DNA of 64,000 bases from the NCBI RefSeq assembly GCF_040739495.1, contig NZ_CP145263.1, positions 1,922,001 to 1,986,000 of the forward strand, given 5' to 3'. This DNA comes from Staphylococcus capitis subsp. capitis (GTDB taxonomy: Bacteria > Bacillota > Bacilli > Staphylococcales > Staphylococcaceae). The notes beneath the pieces are model-generated. The model searched no databases, had not been told where the DNA came from, and saw only the letters and a program-made list of their open reading frames with translations. The translations under genes and the position numbers were made by a program. Positions 22,022-30,887 of this stretch are shown one piece after another. Position 1 is the first letter of the stretch. Every line of letters begins with the position of its first letter.

Positions 22022-22543
22022 TACATGCGTCGCTCCTTTAGCTAAAACTGTTTGGCTTACAACAATTTATCTTATCATTAATACCATTAAAATTATACTT
22101 ATATACTCATACTTTGAGTCTTTCGATTATCTTCCTTGTTACTCTCTTTACTAAAAATGAACTTCAGATTAGCTATTACAAGTTTGAATTAATGGTTCAA
22201 TAAATCCCTATAAATCAACAACATATTTATTTTAACACGATAGAAACAATTTTTTCTCGTCATAAATAAATAATTTTCGAATATATTATAAAAAGCGTAG
22301 TTTAGACAACTGAAAATGAAATTATACAATTTTAGAATCGTCAAACCACGGTAGCATAATCAAAGATATGTGTCCATCAATAAACAATTGAATGATTGAG
22401 TGTAATAGAAGATACATTAATAATAATGAAATTGTTTATTTTAAAAAATATAATCTTATAGTAAGAGCAAACAAACGAATAAGGCTAGAAGCCTAATATA
22501 AGCTCCTAGCCTCGTCTAATGCATGTATTACGGTTATAAAATC
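22022..22543. other. secA upstream region with a long-spaced inverted repeat
   Basis: The gap holds the secA promoter (not resolved; several AT-rich -10-like stretches), an 11-bp perfect inverted repeat AATAAACAATT (22379-22389) and AATTGTTTATT (22430-22440) with 40 bases between, and the amidase terminator at 22478-22513. No ORF with a ribosome site is present. Confidence 0.55.
22478..22513 (-). terminator. terminator of the secreted amidase gene
   Basis: On the minus strand GAGGCTAGGAGC and GCTTCTAGCCTT form an imperfect stem followed by ATTC, 30 bases past the stop. Confidence 0.7.
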
Positions 22544-23320
22544 TTACGCCATATTATCATAGTAATATTGGATTAATTCAAACATTTGATGCATATCATA
22601 ACCCCATCTTGCATAGTACTCATACGGATCAACATGATCGGTTCCACCCCAATATCTGCTTACTGCGTTGTGACTGATAACAGAACCTTTACCTTCATTT
22701 TCATCAGCAAGTGTTGGAGTAATTCCATTTTGTTTTAACATGAATGCTGCAAGCCATGCTTGGTTATTCACTGATTTCGCAAAATCTTCAAAGTTATACA
22801 TTCTTACTAGTTCAATTTGATAGAAGTAAGGATTTGCTTTAGGTCCAGCACCCCATACATAATATTTTGAAGGTGCAGTAAGATGTATTTCTTGATTATC
22901 AACGAATGCGTGTACAAATGCTGTATTGTATGTTGCATACATGTTATCAACCCATTTTTGTAAAGAGCGATGATCTTCTCCTACCTCATGGATTACAACA
23001 CCAATATATGTACCTTCCTTATATTCCAATTTTGGAAGAGTGTTCATACGTGGGTCATTGACCACATGGGAATGTTGAAGATGATTTTTAATAATATATT
23101 GATTTACTTTAGAGTCTTCAAACGTAGGTTCCTCATCAGTATTAGCTTTCTTCAATTTATCAGTATTCCCTGAGAATTGTGTAGTAGCATTATTTTGATT
23201 TTGTGGATTCACCATTGTTTGTTTAGAGGATAGACTTTGGGCATGACTCACAGGTGTATAAAATAGCGACATAGACATCAACATAATACATGTAGAAAAA
23301 AGAATTATCATTTTAGGCAT
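22544..23320 (-). CDS. secreted Amidase_2-type N-acetylmuramoyl-L-alanine amidase
   Basis: A 258-residue exported protein with a signal peptide ending near SHAQS and a Thr/Asn-rich linker (about 28-75), then an Amidase_2/PGRP-like catalytic domain. Family markers are VVIHEVGEDHRS (first zinc His), AFVHAFVDNQEIHLT, YFYQIELVR and HNAVSRYWGGTDHVDP (second His and Asp ligands). These resemble the amidase half of staphylococcal Atl. It has no LysM, SH3b or GW wall-binding repeats, so it is much smaller than Atl and may rely on the catalytic domain for targeting. It has its own terminator and is flanked by secA and hpf. Confidence 0.88.
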   Translation of the reverse strand: MPKMIILFSTCIMLMSMSLFYTPVSHAQSLSSKQTMVNPQNQNNATTQFSGNTDKLKKANTDEEPTFEDSKVNQYIIKNHLQHSHVVNDPRMNTLPKLEYKEGTYIGVVIHEVGEDHRSLQKWVDNMYATYNTAFVHAFVDNQEIHLTAPSKYYVWGAGPKANPYFYQIELVRMYNFEDFAKSVNNQAWLAAFMLKQNGITPTLADENEGKGSVISHNAVSRYWGGTDHVDPYEYYARWGYDMHQMFELIQYYYDNMA

Positions 23321-23511
23321 AAATTTTCACCCCTTTCTTTTCGTTGTAATTATTAAAATTATTATTTAATAATTTCACTTATAGTATTAATCTAATAACA
23401 AATTAAAATAAAGTATTTATTTGCATTAAAAATGAAATATTTGTGTATATTATTAAGAATTTTCTAAAAAATAAATTTCTATACAATTAATTAGATAAAA
23501 AACCTCAAATC

Positions 23512-23540
23512 AAAAAAGAGTAGCCTGTTTAGCCACTCTT
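23512..23540 (-). terminator. second terminator after hpf
   Basis: On the minus strand AAGAGTGGC and GCTACTCTT (one G-T) around a 7-base loop, followed by six T. It lies in tandem with the stronger hairpin at 23559-23596. Confidence 0.75.
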
Positions 23541-23558
23541 AAACTTATACAATTAAAA

Positions 23559-23596
23559 AAGAGACTTCCTATTACTATAAATAGAAAGCCTCTATA
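23559..23596 (-). terminator. hpf terminator
   Basis: On the minus strand GAGGCTTTCTATT and AATAGGAAGTCTC pair with G-T wobbles and six T follow, about 40 bases past the hpf stop. Confidence 0.85.
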
Positions 23597-23633
23597 ATCG
23601 CTTCACATATTACTAAATATGTCTGTACAATTT

Positions 23634-24209
23634 TTATTCAGTTGTTTCAATTAATCCGTATTTACCGTCTTTACGTCTATAAACAATACTTGTACCGTCT
23701 GTCTCTCTATCTGTAAAGATGAAGAAATCATGTCCTAATAAGTTCATTTGTAATACTGCTTCTTCTGAATCCATAGGTTTTAAACTAAATTGTTTTGAAC
23801 GGATAATTTCAATATCGCTATCGCTTACAGGTTCTTCTGCACCACTGACTTCTTCAGGTGATGCTTCTTGTACTTCAGCTACAAAAACTTCTTGATCTCC
23901 ACGATCTCTATGTTTACGATTTACACGTGTTTTATATTTACGTACTTGTCGTTCTAATTTACCAGTGATTAAATCAATGCCAGCGTATAAATCATCATGT
24001 CTTTCTTCAGCTCTTAATGTTACATCTTTTAATGGAATAGTAACTTCAATTTTAGTAGCTGAGTTAGAATAAGTTTTAACTTTAACATGTGCTACTGCAT
24101 TAGGCACATTATTAAAATAACGCTCCAACTTACCAATTTTGTCCTCAATATAGTTGCGAATTGCATCTGTGATAGTGAGGTTATCTCCATGAATTTCAAA
24201 TCTAATCAT
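23634..24209 (-). CDS. hpf: long-form ribosome hibernation promoting factor
   Basis: HPF-long binds the decoding centre of idle ribosomes and dimerises 70S into 100S particles. The N-terminal domain (about 1-95, [32 protein letters not shown]) is joined by an acidic linker to the C-terminal dimerisation domain (about 130-190, [20 protein letters not shown]). The length of 191 shows it is the long type that dimerises ribosomes alone. The ATG has AAGGAGAG before it. It has its own promoter and two tandem terminators, and lies next to comFC as in Bacillus. Confidence 0.96.
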   Translation of the reverse strand: MIRFEIHGDNLTITDAIRNYIEDKIGKLERYFNNVPNAVAHVKVKTYSNSATKIEVTIPLKDVTLRAEERHDDLYAGIDLITGKLERQVRKYKTRVNRKHRDRGDQEVFVAEVQEASPEEVSGAEEPVSDSDIEIIRSKQFSLKPMDSEEAVLQMNLLGHDFFIFTDRETDGTSIVYRRKDGKYGLIETTE

Positions 24210-24253
24210 AGTAATCTCTCCTTTAACCTCTTATATTGGTAATGCTTACTTAT

Positions 24254-24281
24254 ATTTTACCACGTTTGGTTTATCGTGCAA
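24254..24281 (-). promoter_or_regulatory. candidate sigma-A promoter of hpf
   Basis: On the minus strand TTGCAC, a 16-base spacer and TAAAAT lie 45 bases before the hpf ATG, the -35 being inside the end of comFC. Confidence 0.5.
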
Positions 24282-24948
24282 ACTCAAACACTTTGAATTT
24301 TCTGACATTTAATGATAATAATTTACACCCTGCATGATGTATTGTTAATCCTGTTGTATAAATATCATCAATGAGCAGTATTACTTTATCTTCTAAGTCG
24401 ATGTCTACTTCCTTTACATAAAACGGATTGGAGGCATTAGCACGCTCTAATTTACCTAATTCAGATTGTTTAGGACGTATATTGGTTCCTAAAACATTCA
24501 CATAATCAACGCCCATTTTATCTAAAACTGTAACAACTGGATTATATGTTCTTTCAGCATCGCGTTCAAATGGCGATGGTATAGGAACAATTAGATCATA
24601 ATCTGTTTGAGGCAACTGCAATTTTTGTGATAACACATTAGAAAGTTCATAATCCCGCATGAATTTATATTGTTGTAACGTATCTTTCATTATACCTTGA
24701 TATCGATATTGGCAATATAATTGATCCATCAATTTGAATTCCTTTTCCAAAAATTGGCAATCTAGACAGACATTTGAATTGGAAGTTTTTATGTTTAGGC
24801 ATTTAGAACATCTATCCTCATGATTTGTGATTGTTATATTATTCCACAACTGTTCACAACGTTCACAAAATTGAGAGGGTGGTTTGAAGATATTATATAC
24901 ATGAATGACTTCTTTCAATGGCGTCATACATTGAATACATCTAGGCAT
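24271..24948 (-). CDS. comFC: ComFC, competence-associated phosphoribosyltransferase-like protein
   Basis: A 225-residue ComF family protein with N-terminal CxxC zinc pairs (MPRCIQC, FCERCEQL, CSKCLNIK, CLDCQF) and a C-terminal PRPP-type loop VILLIDDIYTTGLTIH. The family helps DNA uptake into the cytoplasm together with ComFA. Its ATG overlaps the comFA stop by eight bases, so translation is coupled. Staphylococci keep com genes though natural transformation is rarely observed and depends on SigH. Confidence 0.93.
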   Translation of the reverse strand: MPRCIQCMTPLKEVIHVYNIFKPPSQFCERCEQLWNNITITNHEDRCSKCLNIKTSNSNVCLDCQFLEKEFKLMDQLYCQYRYQGIMKDTLQQYKFMRDYELSNVLSQKLQLPQTDYDLIVPIPSPFERDAERTYNPVVTVLDKMGVDYVNVLGTNIRPKQSELGKLERANASNPFYVKEVDIDLEDKVILLIDDIYTTGLTIHHAGCKLLSLNVRKFKVFEFAR

Positions 24949-26176
24949 CTAGCCATCCTCTTTCATAGCCTAAACGATTCATCTCAGTAATATCCTTTTT
25001 AGCTTTTATCATTGATAGACTTACACCCTCATGAAGAAATAATACAAGGCCTTTGGGTTCTTCCATTTTACGTCCTACACGTCCTGCTATTTGTATTAAC
25101 GCTGCTTTAGAAAATGTTTCGGCATTTATGACGATAACGTCTAGTCTTGCCATGGTGAATCCTCTTTCCAGTATAGTCGTTGTAAAAACAATTGAGTGCT
25201 CACCTCGACGAAGTGCTTCTACCTTGTCAAATCTATATACGTCTTCACTATAGACACATATGAGATTAGGAATATGAGCCCGATACTTATGATATGCATC
25301 TTTCATAGTTTCGATATGATTAAAAAATACCAAAGTGTACCGTTGTTGTTTAATTTGTGCTTGAAAAAGATGAATTAACTGAGATTGGACGCGAGAAGTA
25401 TTTAATTTGAAATGTTTAAAGTGAGGTACGGGTAGTGGTTGTCTATGAAATCGTGCTGGAAGTTTAATCACTTTATGAGAGGACATTTGTTTAATAAGTT
25501 GACGCGGTGGTGTTGCTGTCATATAAATATGAGAATGAATTGCTTTAGAAGCGGTTTGTATTGCTAACGAGAGGTTGGGATCCATAGATAATGGAAAGGC
25601 CTCGACTTCATCAATGAACACAGTGTCAAAGTGTTGTTTGAATCTATATAATTGATGCACTGTTGCGATAACAAAATGCCCATTATACTTTTGTGATTGT
25701 TTCTGATGCAAAATATCTATTTGTTCATCTTTAAAAGCCTCTTTGATACGATGGCTAATTTCAATCACTACATCTACTCTAGGTGATAATATAGCCACAT
25801 TGTGTCCGAGTTGTCTTGCCAAACTAATTCCATCAAACATCATTTCTGTTTTACCTGCACCTGTTACTGCATATAGTAAGAGATCTTCTGCATTTTTAAT
25901 TGCTTTAATTATAGCGTCAGATGCATACTGTTGTTGCTTAGACAATGTAAAAGGTAATTCAAACTTCCCTTTAGTAGCTACTTGTACACTTTCAGTAATT
26001 CTATAATCTGTGATGCTATCCATCCTTCCTAATTGAATACATCGCCTACAGTAAATGATTTCTTTTTCTAAAAAGGAAGAATAGTACTTTGACATATAAT
26101 TATGATCTTTATTACCACATTGAATACAATAACTGTAACCTTCTTTTTTAATAATGCCGAGCAATTTTTTCATCAT
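24941..26176 (-). CDS. comFA: ComFA, competence DNA-translocation ATPase
   Basis: ComFA is a DEAD-family ATPase that drives single-stranded DNA through the ComEC channel. The 411-residue protein carries an N-terminal four-Cys zinc site (YCIQCGNKDH and YCRRCIQLGR), Walker A AVTGAGKTEMMFD near residue 105, the motif IDEVEAFP and the conserved AGRVGRK. Two adjacent ATG codons start the frame with only a weak ribosome site. It is complete and followed by comFC. I could not find a convincing ComK box in its upstream region. Confidence 0.93.
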   Translation of the reverse strand: MMKKLLGIIKKEGYSYCIQCGNKDHNYMSKYYSSFLEKEIIYCRRCIQLGRMDSITDYRITESVQVATKGKFELPFTLSKQQQYASDAIIKAIKNAEDLLLYAVTGAGKTEMMFDGISLARQLGHNVAILSPRVDVVIEISHRIKEAFKDEQIDILHQKQSQKYNGHFVIATVHQLYRFKQHFDTVFIDEVEAFPLSMDPNLSLAIQTASKAIHSHIYMTATPPRQLIKQMSSHKVIKLPARFHRQPLPVPHFKHFKLNTSRVQSQLIHLFQAQIKQQRYTLVFFNHIETMKDAYHKYRAHIPNLICVYSEDVYRFDKVEALRRGEHSIVFTTTILERGFTMARLDVIVINAETFSKAALIQIAGRVGRKMEEPKGLVLFLHEGVSLSMIKAKKDITEMNRLGYERGWLDA

Positions 26177-26349
26177 TTAACTGAATTGTTGGAAAGATGA
26201 GTTTACCGTAATGTTTAATCATATATTCCTACTTTCTAACTAAAAAAGCCTAAAACACTTTAGAAAATTCAGTTCTTTAATAATTACATGCCGTAATCAC
26301 TAAAGTTCTCATTCTCTTAAATGTTTCAGACTTTAATTGAACATATTTA

Positions 26350-27216
26350 TTAATTAATTTCAATTTTTCTAGGGAAGTAACCTAGTCCTAAACCACCAGA
26401 ACCTAAATGCGATGCAATAACTGGGCCGAATTCGGAGTATTGAATATTCACATTAGGGTAGTCTTCTTTAAGTTGTTGTAAAAATGCTTGTCCATCTTCT
26501 TTTTTATCTCCGTCAATGACAAATACAGTTACTTCATCCAAGTCTTTAATCAATTCAAAGATATTTGATTCTAAAGATTTAAAAGCACGTTTTTTCGTAC
26601 GCACTTTTTCATGCGGATGAATTTTACCATCTTCTTCTAAGCGAAGTACAGGTTTCATTTTTAACAACGTACCTACCCACGCTTGAGCACCAGTGATACG
26701 CCCACTTTTTTGCAAATTCTTAAGGTCATCTACAATAAGATACGCACCTATATGCTCTCTTACTTCTGTTAATTCATTTATAATTTCTTCAGCTGTGTAA
26801 CCTTTTTCTACTAATTGAATTGCATAGATCACAAAGCTTCCTTCAATCATCGCAGCAAGACGGCTATCGAATGTGTGCACGTTTACACCGCCAACCATTT
26901 CTCCAGCTTGTGTAGCGGATTGATGACTTCCGCTAATACCACTCGATAAGTTAATAACAATGATATCTGTGTATCCTTCATCTCTGAGCTTTTCATAGTT
27001 TTTTAACCATTCTCCAATAGCGGGCTGGCTTGTCGTAGGTATTGTTTTAGATGAAGCCATTTTCTTATAAAAATCATCTATTGAAAATTGGTCATTCTCA
27101 GTAAATGTATGCCCATCATCAAATGTCACACTTAATGGAGCAATCGGTATATTATATTTGTCAATGATTTCTTGTGGTAAATAGCCTGTTGAATCGGCCA
27201 TTACTGCAACCTTCAT
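26350..27216 (-). CDS. fakB1: fatty-acid-binding DegV family protein, FakB1-like
   Basis: FakB proteins hold a fatty acid for phosphorylation by FakA, letting staphylococci use exogenous fatty acids. The DegV fold begins [18 protein letters not shown] and has [32 protein letters not shown] and [16 protein letters not shown] place the start at the ATG at 27216: the in-frame TTG 15 bases earlier is the Shine-Dalgarno GAGGAGG itself. That gives 288 residues, the FakB1 size. The same gene neighbourhood (near secA and comFA) holds fakB1 in S. aureus. Preference for saturated acids is inferred from that. Confidence 0.9.
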   Translation of the reverse strand: MKVAVMADSTGYLPQEIIDKYNIPIAPLSVTFDDGHTFTENDQFSIDDFYKKMASSKTIPTTSQPAIGEWLKNYEKLRDEGYTDIIVINLSSGISGSHQSATQAGEMVGGVNVHTFDSRLAAMIEGSFVIYAIQLVEKGYTAEEIINELTEVREHIGAYLIVDDLKNLQKSGRITGAQAWVGTLLKMKPVLRLEEDGKIHPHEKVRTKKRAFKSLESNIFELIKDLDEVTVFVIDGDKKEDGQAFLQQLKEDYPNVNIQYSEFGPVIASHLGSGGLGLGYFPRKIEIN

Positions 27217-27360
27217 AGTAGTCCTCCTCAATTATACTCATTGTCATAATACAATATTTTTATGAAAAAGAAAATCTTATTTAAATGATTTAGACTCTGC
27301 ATATATATGTGTATAATAATAATATTGATAAACGTACGAAATTGTAGGTGACAAAAATAT

Positions 27361-28002
27361 ATGGTAAAACCGATAATTACTATCAAAGAAGAACATCAAA
27401 TTGAAAATATCATTAATAAATCTCATTTTATTGCTCACATTAGACCCGTTCAAAACGAAGAGGATGCAAAAGCATTTATTAATGAAATCAAATCTTCTCA
27501 TAAAGATGCGACTCATAATTGTTCAGCCTATACTATTGGCTCTGAAATGAACATCCAAAAGGCAAATGATGATGGCGAACCAAGTGGTACAGCTGGTGTA
27601 CCCATGCTAGAAATTTTAAAAAAATTAGAGATTCATAACGCATGTGTAGTTGTCACGCGTTATTTCGGTGGTATTAAATTAGGTGGTGGCGGTCTTATCC
27701 GTGCATATAGCGGTGCTGTCAGAGATGTCATATATGATATTGGGCGAGTCGAGCTAAGAGAAGCTGTCCCCGTAACAATCACTATAAGTTATGATCTAAC
27801 CGGAAAATTCGAATACGAGCTTGCTTCAGCACCTTATATGTTAAGAAATCAATTTTATACCGACAAAGTAAGCTATCAAATCGATGTTGTAAAAGAGGAC
27901 TACGAGGAATTTATACAGTTCCTTAACCGTAATACAGCTGGTAATTATGATTTAGAAGAAGAAGATATCAAATTATTACCTTTTGATATCGCAACAACTT
28001 AA
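27361..28002 (+). CDS. IMPACT/YigZ family protein
   Basis: A 213-residue UPF0029/YigZ protein (YvyE in Bacillus). The family signature is strong at residues 45-130: CSAYTIGSEMNIQKANDDGEPSGTAG is shortened here to its core, DDGEPSGTAGVPML, followed by VVVTRYFGGIKLGGGGLIRAYSG. The C-terminal 70 residues are the DUF1949 domain. Eukaryotic IMPACT modulates GCN2; the bacterial role is not settled. It is transcribed away from fakB1 and ends at a two-way terminator shared with tarO. Confidence 0.93.
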   Translation: MVKPIITIKEEHQIENIINKSHFIAHIRPVQNEEDAKAFINEIKSSHKDATHNCSAYTIGSEMNIQKANDDGEPSGTAGVPMLEILKKLEIHNACVVVTRYFGGIKLGGGGLIRAYSGAVRDVIYDIGRVELREAVPVTITISYDLTGKFEYELASAPYMLRNQFYTDKVSYQIDVVKEDYEEFIQFLNRNTAGNYDLEEEDIKLLPFDIATT

Positions 28003-28023
28003 TTTAAATAATACGTAAAAAAA

Positions 28024-28066
28024 TATCACGTATGAGAAGTTACAACTTTTATCCTCACACGTGATA
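28024..28066. terminator. bidirectional terminator between yigZ-like gene and tarO
   Basis: TATCACGT and ACGTGATA close a longer stem that also pairs TGAG with CTCA and AAGT with ACTT. A rich and T rich flanks make it usable from both strands, which suits the two convergent genes. Confidence 0.75.
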
Positions 28067-28072
28067 GTGATA

Positions 28073-29158
28073 CTAGTGTTTAGGGGGCTGTTGCTCATCA
28101 TAACGATGTTGCTTATGGTCCCCTTTTCGAGTAATTAAATTTAAAATTGGACGATAATTATCATCAATCAAACCAGTAAATTCTACAATTAATTCAATCG
28201 TAAATATTATTAAGATAAACATCATGAGTGCACCAAGAGGCTGTGATAAGTATAGAATCACACTTGATAAACTAAACATGATTGCAATTGAATAAATAAG
28301 TAATACGGTTTGTCTATGTGAATATCCCAAAGCTAATAATTTATGATGTAAATGAGATTTATCAGCTTGCATGATATGTTGACCTTTCTTCATACGGCGA
28401 ATCATCGCGAATAAAGTGTCTATGAAAGGCACTGCTAGAATAACAATCGGGAAGAATAGCGCAATAAATGTAATATTTTTAAAACCAAGTAACGATAAGA
28501 ACCCTATAATAAAACCTATCATGAGTGCACCACTATCACCTAAAAATATTTTAGCTGGATGGAAATTATAAAATAAAAATCCTAGTAGCGAACCTAATAG
28601 CACACAACATATCATAATGATAAAGATATTCGCTTGTAAAATGGCAATAAACCCGATAGTCATTAATCCAATTGCAGATACACCAGATGCTAAACCATCA
28701 AGTCCATCAATAAGGTTGATAGCATTTGTTATCGCAACAATCCAAATAACTGTTATCGGAATACTTAAAAATCCAAAATGAATGGTTGGTCCCATAGGTA
28801 ATGAAATAAAATCTATAGTAATACCATATAACGTTACAACTAACGCAGCTACGATTTGCCCCGTAAGTTTAATGTATGGTTTCAGATCATATATATCATC
28901 AATAAGTCCTACAAGGTACATGATAATAGCACCTAAAATAAGAGGCTTCACTTCCCTTTCAATAGGGTGGCCTAACCAAATACCTATTAAAAAGGAAAAT
29001 AATATGACTGTACCACCCATTACTGAAATCGGTTTGGTATGCACCTTTCTAAAATTAGGACGATCTACCAAGTCTAATTTCTTTGATATTGCAATGATAA
29101 TGGGCGTAATTATTAAACTGACTATCATGGTAAATGCTATGAGTAGTAAAGTATACAT
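28073..29158 (-). CDS. tarO: undecaprenyl-phosphate GlcNAc-1-phosphate transferase TarO/TagO
   Basis: TarO starts wall teichoic acid synthesis by moving GlcNAc-1-phosphate onto undecaprenyl phosphate at the membrane. About eleven membrane helices can be drawn in 361 residues. Conserved loops include LVGLIDDIYDLKPYIK with the Asp-Asp pair, NAINLIDGLDGLASG, IFLGDSGALMIGF and the cytoplasmic HLHHKLLALGYSHRQ. I chose the ATG at 29158, which follows GAAGGTG, over the ATG at 29188, which has none. It has a terminator after it and a GC-rich structured leader before it (see 29262-29372). Confidence 0.95.
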   Translation of the reverse strand: MYTLLLIAFTMIVSLIITPIIIAISKKLDLVDRPNFRKVHTKPISVMGGTVILFSFLIGIWLGHPIEREVKPLILGAIIMYLVGLIDDIYDLKPYIKLTGQIVAALVVTLYGITIDFISLPMGPTIHFGFLSIPITVIWIVAITNAINLIDGLDGLASGVSAIGLMTIGFIAILQANIFIIMICCVLLGSLLGFLFYNFHPAKIFLGDSGALMIGFIIGFLSLLGFKNITFIALFFPIVILAVPFIDTLFAMIRRMKKGQHIMQADKSHLHHKLLALGYSHRQTVLLIYSIAIMFSLSSVILYLSQPLGALMMFILIIFTIELIVEFTGLIDDNYRPILNLITRKGDHKQHRYDEQQPPKH

Positions 29159-29261
29159 CAGTTCACCTTCATCAAATAAGTTAATCAATTTCTTAAAATT
29201 TATAGTGTAATCATCTCAATCAAATTAATTTTATACATATATGGATGCTACACAGAATTTT

Positions 29262-29372
29262 TTTTAATATATCTAGACGTATTTTATACGCTACCTTAAG
29301 ACGTAACGCTCCCTCCCTCAATCGTCTAGAACAAATGATACCGGAATGCCCTTTCCGATAACGTGTATTATA
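29262..29372 (-). promoter_or_regulatory. candidate structured leader and -10 element upstream of tarO
   Basis: On the minus strand a TATAAT (29367-29372) is followed by an unusually GC-rich stretch. It can form the hairpin ATCGGAA/TTCCGGT, then an outer stem TCTAGACG with CGTCTAGA which encloses GCGTTAC/GTAGCGT, and it exposes the purine run GGGAGGGAG. The -35 is poor. About 200 bases lie between the -10 and the tarO ATG, so this would be a structured 5' untranslated region. There is no ORF in it. The function is unknown. Confidence 0.5.
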
Positions 29373-29508
29373 TATGTTATAAGCATTGATAAAAAATTTA
29401 TCATACTTTAACCTTTTTCAATTCAAATACATTTTTTCTATCATACCATTTAAGCGACTATTTTAACATTAAATTCCATTTTGTAAACGAAATTTCTAAG
29501 TCTAAGTG

Positions 29509-29537
29509 ATGACAAATTGTAAGTTTTCACTTACAAT
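29509..29537 (+). promoter_or_regulatory. gdpS promoter with overlapping palindrome
   Basis: ATGACA (29509-29514), a 17-base spacer and TACAAT (29532-29537) lie about 33 bases before the gdpS ATG. An 8-bp perfect inverted repeat, TTGTAAGT TTTC ACTTACAA (29517-29536), fills the spacer and overlaps the -10, which is where a repressor would bind. Confidence 0.6.
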
Positions 29538-29569
29538 AGCTAATGGTCAACGAAGGAGTCGGTTTAGAA

Positions 29570-30640
29570 ATGTTTGAAGCAATCATTTACAACATATCTG
29601 TCATGGTCGCAGGTATTTATCTATTTCACAGATTACAGTATTCAGAAAATAAAAAAATGGTATTTTCAAAGGAATATGTGACAGTTTTAATGACACTCGT
29701 TTCTCTACTCTTAGCTGCATACCCTATTCCATTTAAGAGCGAATATCTCGTTCATTTAACTTTTGTACCGTTACTATTTTTAGGGCGCTATACGAATATG
29801 ATATACACTCTGGCTTCTGCATTCATTGTTGCGTTAGTTGATGTATTAATATTTGGAAATTCGATTATTTATGGCATTACTTTAGTCGTTATTGCTGGCG
29901 TCGTAAGTGCTGTGGGACCATTTTTAAAACAAAACGATATTGTTTCTTTACTGATTTTAAATTTCATTAGTATTATCATTTTATTAATATTGGCATTTGC
30001 AAGTCCAATTTATGACTTAGTAGAAATTTTAGTACTTATACCTATTTCTTTAATTATTACTATTGCTTCTGCCATTACATTCGTTGATATTTGGCATTTC
30101 TTCTCATTAGTTAACCGTTATGAAAATGAGGACAAATACGATTACCTCACAGGTTTAGGAAATGTTAAAGAATTTGATAGACACTTAAATGAAGTTTCAC
30201 GTATTGCTGAAGAAAAAAATCATAGTCTAGCTTTACTATTAATCGATATCGATGGATTTAAAGATGTAAACGATAGTTACTCACACCAATCAGGTGATGC
30301 TGTACTTAAACAAATGTCACAGCTATTAAAAAATTATGTGCCAAATCAATTTAAAATCTTCAGAAATGGCGGAGAAGAATTTTCAGTTGTCATCAGAAAT
30401 TATTCTCTAGATCAAAGCGTAAAATTAGCAGAAAATATTCGCTCTGGTGTAGAGAAATCTTCCTTCCATCTTCCTGGTAAAGAAGTGATTAAACTTTCTG
30501 TTTCAATTGGTGTCGGATACTTAACTCAAGATGATCGCAAATCACAACGTAAAGTATTTAAAGATGCCGACGATATGGTCCATGTTGCTAAGAATGAGGG
30601 ACGTAATAAAGTTATGTTTAACCCAATTGTTAAACTATAA
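29570..30640 (+). CDS. gdpS: GdpS, membrane GGDEF-domain protein
   Basis: A 356-residue protein with six hydrophobic helices (residues 1-185, 5TM-5TMR-like sensor region) and a C-terminal GGDEF domain (about 190-350) with the active-site version GGEEF in [12 protein letters not shown]. In S. aureus and S. epidermidis GdpS is the only such protein and affects protein A or biofilm through a route that does not need cyclic di-GMP synthesis. I start at the ATG at 29570, because the upstream ATG at 29543 precedes the ribosome site GAAGGAG and would place it inside the gene. A terminator follows. Confidence 0.93.
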   Translation: MFEAIIYNISVMVAGIYLFHRLQYSENKKMVFSKEYVTVLMTLVSLLLAAYPIPFKSEYLVHLTFVPLLFLGRYTNMIYTLASAFIVALVDVLIFGNSIIYGITLVVIAGVVSAVGPFLKQNDIVSLLILNFISIIILLILAFASPIYDLVEILVLIPISLIITIASAITFVDIWHFFSLVNRYENEDKYDYLTGLGNVKEFDRHLNEVSRIAEEKNHSLALLLIDIDGFKDVNDSYSHQSGDAVLKQMSQLLKNYVPNQFKIFRNGGEEFSVVIRNYSLDQSVKLAENIRSGVEKSSFHLPGKEVIKLSVSIGVGYLTQDDRKSQRKVFKDADDMVHVAKNEGRNKVMFNPIVKL

Positions 30641-30649
30641 GTTTTAATA

Positions 30650-30714
30650 CTGCTATCATAGATGTAGACTATTTAATCTTATGATTATGATACATCTATG
30701 TATGGCAGTTTTTT
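30650..30714 (+). terminator. gdpS terminator
   Basis: CTGCTATCATAGATGTA and TACATCTATGTATGGCAG form a long stem (one mismatch) followed by six T. Confidence 0.88.
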
Positions 30715-30887
30715 ATTTATTTTCAGGGAAAATAAAATATTCTATCAATAAACTTTGAAGCAACAATATCAATAGAAAAATTAAAATTCAGTCCTCAATA
30801 ATATAGTGTCTATTGAAAGTTAAAGGCGCAAGTTGTAAACTTCAATTGTTCATTAAAAAAATAAAATTGTCTTGGAGGTGAAGGTGT

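Noticed and set aside
26177..26349. ComK box before comFA
   Set aside because: A-rich and T-rich runs are present but not with the AAAA-N5-TTTT pair spacing that I would require.
28782..29210. A 142-codon plus-strand frame across tarO
   Set aside because: Antisense to a certain membrane-protein gene; hydrophobic pattern is a mirror of tarO and no ribosome site is seen.
29262..29372. A plus-strand small RNA with CUCCCUCCC motif in the tarO-gdpS gap
   Set aside because: No terminator with a T run follows on the plus strand, and the TATAAT points to the tarO strand, so a leader is the simpler reading.
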